Shown here: positions 7,599 to 10,622 of the stretch, in pieces
Layout: each line of letters opens with the position of its first letter
Numbering within the stretch: the first letter of the stretch is position 1
From: Limnoglobus sp.
GTDB lineage: Bacteria; Planctomycetota; Planctomycetia; Gemmatales; Gemmataceae
NCBI GenBank assembly: GCA_025353985.1
Contig: JANXNT010000697.1
Coordinates: 1-10,622 of the forward strand
Direction: 5' to 3'
Length of the DNA stretch: 10,622 nucleotides
Made by a program: the position numbers and the translations under genes
The notes under the pieces: model-generated
Told to the model about the DNA's origin: nothing
The model's input: only the letters and a program-made list of their open reading frames with translations
The model's database searches: none

Positions 7599-8561
7599 TT
7601 ATCGCACGCGAATTCGCACCACTTCGCCTGCCACCTGAACATGCACGCCATCGGGGTAATCGCCGGGCTGGAAACTCGCGATGCGCTGCCAGTGGCGGTA
7701 CGTCATCGCGTGCATCGGCCACGCTTCGCGTTGCCAGATTCGCCTGAAAATACAGCGGATTTTCGACGGGCTGAGTGCCGCCAATTTCGCACGATTGAGA
7801 ACGACCATCGGGCCATTTCGCGGGTACTCGACCGTGGCCAGCAACGCGATCGTTTCCGCGTCGAGGTCCGCATACAGTTCCTCGGCTTGCTCCGCCAAAC
7901 GACCCAAACTCGCAACGATTTCCGAGTTGAAACTCTTGAGTAACGGCAATAATTCCGCGCGAATGCGGTTACGAGTGAAAGCCACATCGGCATTCGTCGA
8001 ATCGGTGCGGTACGGCTGCCCGAGCGTTTCCAGATACTCCAGTACATTTTGGCGGGTCGCGCGAAGGATCGGTCGAACGATGCGGTCGCGTGCGGGTGCG
8101 ATGCCGCGCAAGCCCTGAATGCCGGTGCCGCGGATCAGGCGGTGCAGCACCGTTTCCGCTTGGTCGTCGGCGGTGTGGCCGGTGGCGATCCAGCAGGCAA
8201 CGCGATGTTCAGCGAGTTCCGCGAAGATCTGATAACGGACCTTTCGCGCCGTCGCTTCGAGGTTGCCACCGAGCGCTGCGACATCGACGACGTGCATCAC
8301 ACACTCGATACCTTGCGACGCGGCTAAATTTTGCACGAAGTCCGCATCGGCATCGGATTCGTCGCCGCGCAACAGGTGGTTCACATGCACCACCACGAGG
8401 TTGGCATTTCCCGTTTGCACGAGGCCGCGTAACAGTGCCACGCTGTCCGCCCCGCCCGATACGGCGACGATGCCCGGGCCACCGTTTAATGGGTGCCCAG
8501 CCAGAAACCGCACGAGTTCCGCAACGATGTTCGACACGAAACGCCCCGAAACGGGTATCAT
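7599..8561 (-). CDS. tilS: tRNA(Ile)-lysidine synthase
   Basis: TilS attaches lysine to C34 of the CAU-anticodon tRNA-Ile using ATP, so that the tRNA reads AUA codons; it is normally essential and cytosolic. The 320-residue protein has the PP-loop ATP pyrophosphatase motif S35-G-G-A-D-S40, the following HVNHLLRGDES segment, the conserved ATGHTADDQAETVLHRLIRGTG stretch in two parts, and the FTRNRIRAELLPLL motif typical of the family. It is shorter than the E. coli enzyme (432 residues) and lacks its C-terminal domains, which is close to the compact form known from Aquifex (about 311). The ATG at 8561 has no Shine-Dalgarno. The gene diverges from the DUF2752 gene; its upstream region is occupied by the inverted repeat at 8592-8673. 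The membrane PilZ gene follows on the same strand. Confidence 0.95.
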   Translation of the reverse strand: MIPVSGRFVSNIVAELVRFLAGHPLNGGPGIVAVSGGADSVALLRGLVQTGNANLVVVHVNHLLRGDESDADADFVQNLAASQGIECVMHVVDVAALGGNLEATARKVRYQIFAELAEHRVACWIATGHTADDQAETVLHRLIRGTGIQGLRGIAPARDRIVRPILRATRQNVLEYLETLGQPYRTDSTNADVAFTRNRIRAELLPLLKSFNSEIVASLGRLAEQAEELYADLDAETIALLATVEYPRNGPMVVLNRAKLAALSPSKIRCIFRRIWQREAWPMHAMTYRHWQRIASFQPGDYPDGVHVQVAGEVVRIRVR

Positions 8562-8591
8562 TCACACTGACTGTTTAGGTTGTGAACATTA

Positions 8592-8673
8592 GACAGGATT
8601 TACAGGATTGACAGGATAATGAGAATGAAATTCAGATCGGATTTTAATCCTGTTTCATCCTGTTAATCCTGTC
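8592..8673. repeat. Inverted repeat of 9-nt ACAGGATTN units
   Basis: The left arm (8592-8620) holds three tandem units, ACAGGATTT, ACAGGATTG and ACAGGATAA. The right arm (about 8645-8673) is their approximate inverse, with one unit stretched to 10 nt; about 24 nt lie between. It fills the middle of the divergent tilS/DUF2752 spacer, beginning 31 bp upstream of the tilS ATG. Similar repeats are widespread between genes of environmental bacteria (recalled, not checked). Confidence 0.85.
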
Positions 8674-8688
8674 CGTAGATTTTTCCCG

Positions 8689-8716
8689 TTGACACTCTGA
8701 GGTTTCAAGCTATTGT
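8689..8716 (+). promoter_or_regulatory. Possible sigma70-type promoter for the DUF2752-lipoprotein unit
   Basis: A perfect TTGACA at 8689-8694 is followed after 16 nt by TATTGT at 8711-8716 (4 of 6). It begins 15 bp after the inverted repeat. If real, transcription starts near 8723, after the GTG at 8715, and the DUF2752 gene must then start at the ATG at 8784. Confidence 0.4.
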
Positions 8717-9206
8717 GCCACACACTGAATCGTCGATTCCCGTCGTTCGGCGGGCCGTCGATCGTCGTCTCGAACGCAACCCGATGGGGCGGTTTGTTCG
8801 CGTGACATTGATACTGATGGCAATCGGCTTCCTCGGGATATTCGCGATTGCCGCGTGGATTCACCCGTACATGCCCGATGGCTCGCCGCGAACGATGGCG
8901 AGCCACACGCAACTCGGCATGCCCGAGTGCAACATGGTCACATGGACCGGCAAGCCGTGTCCGTCGTGTGGAATGACGACGAGTTTCTCGCTGTTGGTTC
9001 ATGGGGACATCGGAAACTCGCTGAAGGCCAACTGGGTCGGTACGCTACTCGCGGTGTTCTGGATGAGCTTGATTCCGTGGGGAATCGCGAGCGCGATTCG
9101 GGGGCGACTGGTGAAGGTTCGCAACGGGGAACTGTTTGCGACGTTCTCGGTCGGGGTGATTTTAACGCTGATGATGGCGCGATGGCTGTTCGTCATCGTG
9201 CAGTGA
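8715..9206 (+). CDS. DUF2752 membrane protein
   Basis: The 163-residue product is a small inner-membrane protein of unknown function. Hydrophobic segments lie near residues 28-48, 103-127 and 143-162. Between the first two is the family hallmark C82-P-S-C85-G-M-T-T-S-F, with a further Cys at 72 (MPEC) that could join a metal site or a disulfide. These Cys would lie near the membrane surface between helices one and two. The start is uncertain: the GTG at 8715 overlaps the candidate -10 element, while the ATG at 8784 (140 residues) keeps all three helices and the motif; neither has a Shine-Dalgarno. The basic stretch before the first helix fits a cytosolic N-terminus. It is followed after 48 nt by the lipoprotein gene on the same strand, probably in one transcript. 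Confidence 0.85.
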   Translation: MPHTESSIPVVRRAVDRRLERNPMGRFVRVTLILMAIGFLGIFAIAAWIHPYMPDGSPRTMASHTQLGMPECNMVTWTGKPCPSCGMTTSFSLLVHGDIGNSLKANWVGTLLAVFWMSLIPWGIASAIRGRLVKVRNGELFATFSVGVILTLMMARWLFVIVQ

Positions 9207-9254
9207 AAACTGGCTGGCGAATCGACTGCATCGCCGCATTTAGGGGGTTCACGG

Positions 9255-9929
9255 ATGAGCCGATTCAAAATTTCGTTTGGGCTTCTCGTCGGCGTGGCGG
9301 CACTGTCCTTCGCAGGCAGTGGCTGTAACCCCGCCTCACTTTCGTACTTCCTCTTCAAGGGCGACGGCAAGGCACCGGCCTTGTACCCGCTTAAGCCGAA
9401 GGAAGGCAAGAAAGACGTGATCGTCGCCGTGCTAGTCACTGGCCCGATCAACACGATCGAGTTCGCAGGACTCGAACGCGAACTCGCCACCGCGATCGGC
9501 CGTTCGTTGTTCGAGCAAACCAAAGACTCCAAAAAAGTCGTCATTCAGATGATCGAACATTCCCGCCTCGACCGCTTCCGTGCAGAGAATGCATCGTGGC
9601 GAACGATGCGTTCGGCCGACATCGGCAAGAAACTCGGTGCAGACTTCGCGATCGATGCGACGGTGACTTCGATCAGCCTGTACGACCGCGAGATCGGCGG
9701 CACGTTCATGTATCAGGGTCGCGCGAGCCTCGATGTGAAAGTCTACGACACCGTCAGCGGTGCGCAGCATTCCGAATACTACGTCGCCACGCAGATGGAA
9801 CAAAAGCCATCGGACGAGTTGCCAAAGTCGCAGTACAAAGGGCAGCTCATCCAGCGAATCGCCCGCGACCTCGCCTGGAAGCACGTGCCACACATCACCG
9901 ATCAGCGCGTGTCGTCGGCGAACCCGTAA
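9255..9929 (+). CDS. Putative lipoprotein, planctomycete-type, function unknown
   Basis: The 224-residue product starts with a basic n-region (MSRFK), a hydrophobic stretch (6-20) and AGSGC24, a degenerate lipobox because Gly rather than Leu is at -3. Cys24 is the likely lipidation site, followed by NPASLSYFLF. The mature part opens with a beta-strand (KKDVIVAVLVTGP) and has the alternation KKLGADFAIDATVTSISLYD, with a later RASLDVKVYDTVSG segment. This resembles periplasmic nucleotide-binding-like alpha/beta folds of the CsgG, TolB-N and GNA1162 type, and I recall similar planctomycete lipoproteins, but there is no catalytic motif. It would be anchored to a membrane and face the periplasm. 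The ATG has AGGGGG at 9242-9247, 7 nt upstream. A strong terminator follows 21 nt after the stop. The family assignment is tentative; the coding call is secure. Confidence 0.82.
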   Translation: MSRFKISFGLLVGVAALSFAGSGCNPASLSYFLFKGDGKAPALYPLKPKEGKKDVIVAVLVTGPINTIEFAGLERELATAIGRSLFEQTKDSKKVVIQMIEHSRLDRFRAENASWRTMRSADIGKKLGADFAIDATVTSISLYDREIGGTFMYQGRASLDVKVYDTVSGAQHSEYYVATQMEQKPSDELPKSQYKGQLIQRIARDLAWKHVPHITDQRVSSANP

Positions 9930-9950
9930 ATTCTGCGGAACGAACAAACG

Positions 9951-9990
9951 AAACAACGGTCGCAGGTTCGCCTGCGACCGTTGTTTTTGT
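9951..9990 (+). terminator. Intrinsic terminator after the lipoprotein gene
   Basis: A perfect 16-bp stem pairs 9951-9966 with 9971-9986 around a TTCG loop, and the 3' arm runs into a T-rich stretch (TTGTTTTTGTTA). It starts 21 nt after the lipoprotein stop codon, which is the expected place for factor-independent termination. Confidence 0.9.
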
Positions 9991-10006
9991 TAGCCCGAAG
10001 CGCTAG
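9989..10006. repeat. Outer inverted repeat, left copy
   Basis: The 18-nt GTTAGCCCGAAGCGCTAG is inverted at 10466-10483 with one mismatch. The two copies bracket about 460 bp of other repeats, so they may mark the ends of a composite element or be two copies of a dispersed repeat in opposite orientation. Confidence 0.65.
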
Positions 10007-10028
10007 TTTTGAAGTTGCGCTAATTGTT

Positions 10029-10068
10029 GCGTTTCTTAAAACGCAGGCGTTTCACGCACAAACCTGCG
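10029..10068. repeat. Two small hairpins
   Basis: GCGTTT (10029-10034) pairs with AAACGC (10039-10044) over a 4-nt loop. Overlapping this, CGCAGG (10042-10047) pairs with CCTGCG (10063-10068) over 15 nt. The two cannot form at the same time in full, since they share 10042-10044. No function is evident. Confidence 0.4.
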
Positions 10069-10155
10069 CCCGGAGAGCGGCATAGCGTAAGCATGCCGTG
10101 GTAGCCACCGAGGGTTCCCGCGGCACGCTTACGCCGTGCCGCTCGCCGGGTTTTT
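10069..10155. repeat. Long imperfect hairpin followed by TTTTT
   Basis: Arms 10069-10101 and 10118-10150 are reverse complements at 28 of 33 positions, around a 16-nt loop. Most mismatches would be tolerated as G-U pairs in RNA. The right arm is followed directly by TTTTT (10151-10155), so on the plus strand it could act as a second terminator behind the one at 9951-9990. The arms contain the palindrome-like GGCA..GCGTAAGC..TGCC. Confidence 0.75.
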
Positions 10156-10186
10156 CGGGAATGGAACACTGTCCAGGCGAGACTTA

Positions 10187-10309
10187 CCGAGCCGATCCCC
10201 GCAAGGGGTCGGGTAAAGCGCGAGTCCGTATGAGTGTGTTTGCAAGGGTCGTGGGGTCGTGAAAACGCGCGGATATCACGCACCCGACCCCTTGCGGGGA
10301 TCGGCTCGG
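10187..10309. repeat. Perfect 28-bp inverted repeat with 67-nt spacer
   Basis: 10187-10214 and 10282-10309 are exact reverse complements, without a mismatch. Each arm contains its own palindrome, CCCCGCAAGGGG or its reverse CCCCTTGCGGGG, so each arm can also fold by itself. The spacer (10215-10281) carries no gene. Perfect identity suggests recent origin, gene conversion between arms, or selection. Confidence 0.88.
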
Positions 10310-10338
10310 AAGCGACGAAAAGCGAAACTTCAAAAAGT

Positions 10339-10470
10339 GCTAGCGAGGGAGTCGTGGCGAGACGCGACGCAATCCAGCCACAACGTTCATTTCCGGCGTA
10401 CGAACCGTCGCGTCTCGAAGACTTGCCACGACCCGCGATTGCAGCCGTTTGAATGTCCTCCCTCGCTAGC
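10339..10470. repeat. Inverted repeat pair GCTAGCGAGGGAG
   Basis: 10339-10351 and 10458-10470 are exact 13-bp inverse copies. Between them, 10351-10369 (GTCGTGGCGAGACGCGACG) is inverted at 10407-10432, apart from an 8-nt addition and one mismatch-free core on each side. The result is a nested stem of about 130 nt. Confidence 0.7.
10407..10432. repeat. Direct repeat, copy 1 of 2
   Basis: A 26-nt sequence (core GTCGCGTCTCGAAGAC, then TTGCCACGAC) recurs at 10536-10561 with one base changed (TTGCC to TCGCC in the second half). It is also the longer inverse copy of 10351-10369. Confidence 0.8.
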
Positions 10471-10483
10471 GCGTCGGGCTAAC
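10466..10483. repeat. Outer inverted repeat, right copy
   Basis: CTAGCGCGTCGGGCTAAC is the inverse of 9989-10006 with one mismatch. It abuts and overlaps the right arm of the GCTAGCGAGGGAG repeat. Confidence 0.65.
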
Positions 10484-10535
10484 GGGAATGGATTGTCTGA
10501 CCGGTGCGCACAAAATGAATGTTGTGGCCGCTTAT

Positions 10536-10561
10536 GTCGCGTCTCGAAGACTCGCCACGAC
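10536..10561. repeat. Direct repeat, copy 2 of 2
   Basis: Same 26-nt sequence and orientation as 10407-10432, with one mismatch, 129 bp downstream. It lies outside the outer inverted repeats, so the element may extend past them. Confidence 0.8.
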
Positions 10562-10589
10562 TGGTTTTTTAGGGTATTTGTGACTTCGT

Positions 10590-10608
10590 CCCATGGTTTC
10601 ACCATGGG
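10590..10608. repeat. Short perfect hairpin at the window end
   Basis: CCCATGGT (10590-10597) pairs with ACCATGGG (10601-10608) over a 3-nt TTC loop. The sequence after it (GCTGAGATAGCGACC) runs off the window. It looks like the start of another interspersed repeat; only part is visible. Confidence 0.6.
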
Positions 10609-10622
10609 CTGAGATAGCGACC

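Larger units (their letters stand above)
9991..10622. other. Gene-free, repeat-dense region
   Basis: About 630 bp without a credible gene. The open frames here (up to 117 codons) run through inverted repeats, so the same peptide (RPLAGIGS) is read from both strands, as expected for non-coding repeats. No tRNA, rRNA, transposase fragment or promoter was recognised. The single-copy parts are roughly 10156-10186, 10215-10281, 10310-10338, 10484-10535 and 10562-10589. Confidence 0.75.

Noticed and set aside
8592..8673. CRISPR-like array
   Set aside because: The units are only 9 nt, tandem without spacers, and arranged as an inverted pair; no cas gene is near.
10234..10612. Small genes in the 3' repeat region
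   Set aside because: The frames cross inverted repeats and yield the same peptide from both strands; no ribosome binding site or domain supports them.

Overview
The window looks like a chromosomal segment of a planctomycete, probably of the Gemmata/Zavarzinella type. This rests on recall of protein families and sequence style, not on a marker gene. The signs are a moderately high GC content, many genes without a Shine-Dalgarno sequence, a Tat-signal thiamine-diphosphate enzyme, a DUF2752 membrane protein with a CPSCG motif, and dense interspersed inverted repeats of a kind I associate with such genomes. There is no rRNA, tRNA, transposase, integrase, phage gene or CRISPR array.

Layout. (1) 1-1551: the tail of a gene whose stop overlaps (ATGA) the start of a 479-residue inner-membrane protein. 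That protein resembles PilO joined to a PilP/GspC-like region, which suggests the end of a type IV pilus or type II secretion assembly operon. (2) 1552-1781: a spacer with a 27-bp inverted repeat built of 9-nt units, then a possible promoter. (3) 1782-4879: a probable operon of a GNAT acetyltransferase, an M16 peptidase-like protein without the zinc motif (GTGA overlap), and an M16 peptidase with the zinc motif. The two M16 proteins have complementary active-site halves, as in heterodimeric M16B peptidases. (4) 5099-6967: a thiamine-diphosphate enzyme of the acetolactate synthase superfamily with a Tat signal. (5) Minus strand: tilS (8561 to 7599), then a membrane-anchored PilZ protein (7466 to 6972), which converges on the thiamine-diphosphate gene with only 4 bp between stops. 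(6) The divergent spacer 8562-8714 holds a second inverted repeat of three 9-nt units per arm, plus a sigma70-like promoter. (7) 8715-9929: a DUF2752 membrane protein and a putative lipoprotein, closed by a strong intrinsic terminator at 9951-9990. (8) 9991-10622: no credible gene, but a stack of inverted and direct repeats.

Functional reading. The best supported unit is the M16 pair, which should form one peptidase from two subunits; the acetyltransferase is translationally coupled to it for unknown reasons. The pilus-type protein and the PilZ protein both touch on surface and motility biology, but they are not in one operon. TilS is the only obvious housekeeping gene. I found no clear defence, biosynthetic or mobile system. 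The least explained parts are the exported thiamine-diphosphate enzyme and the repeats.
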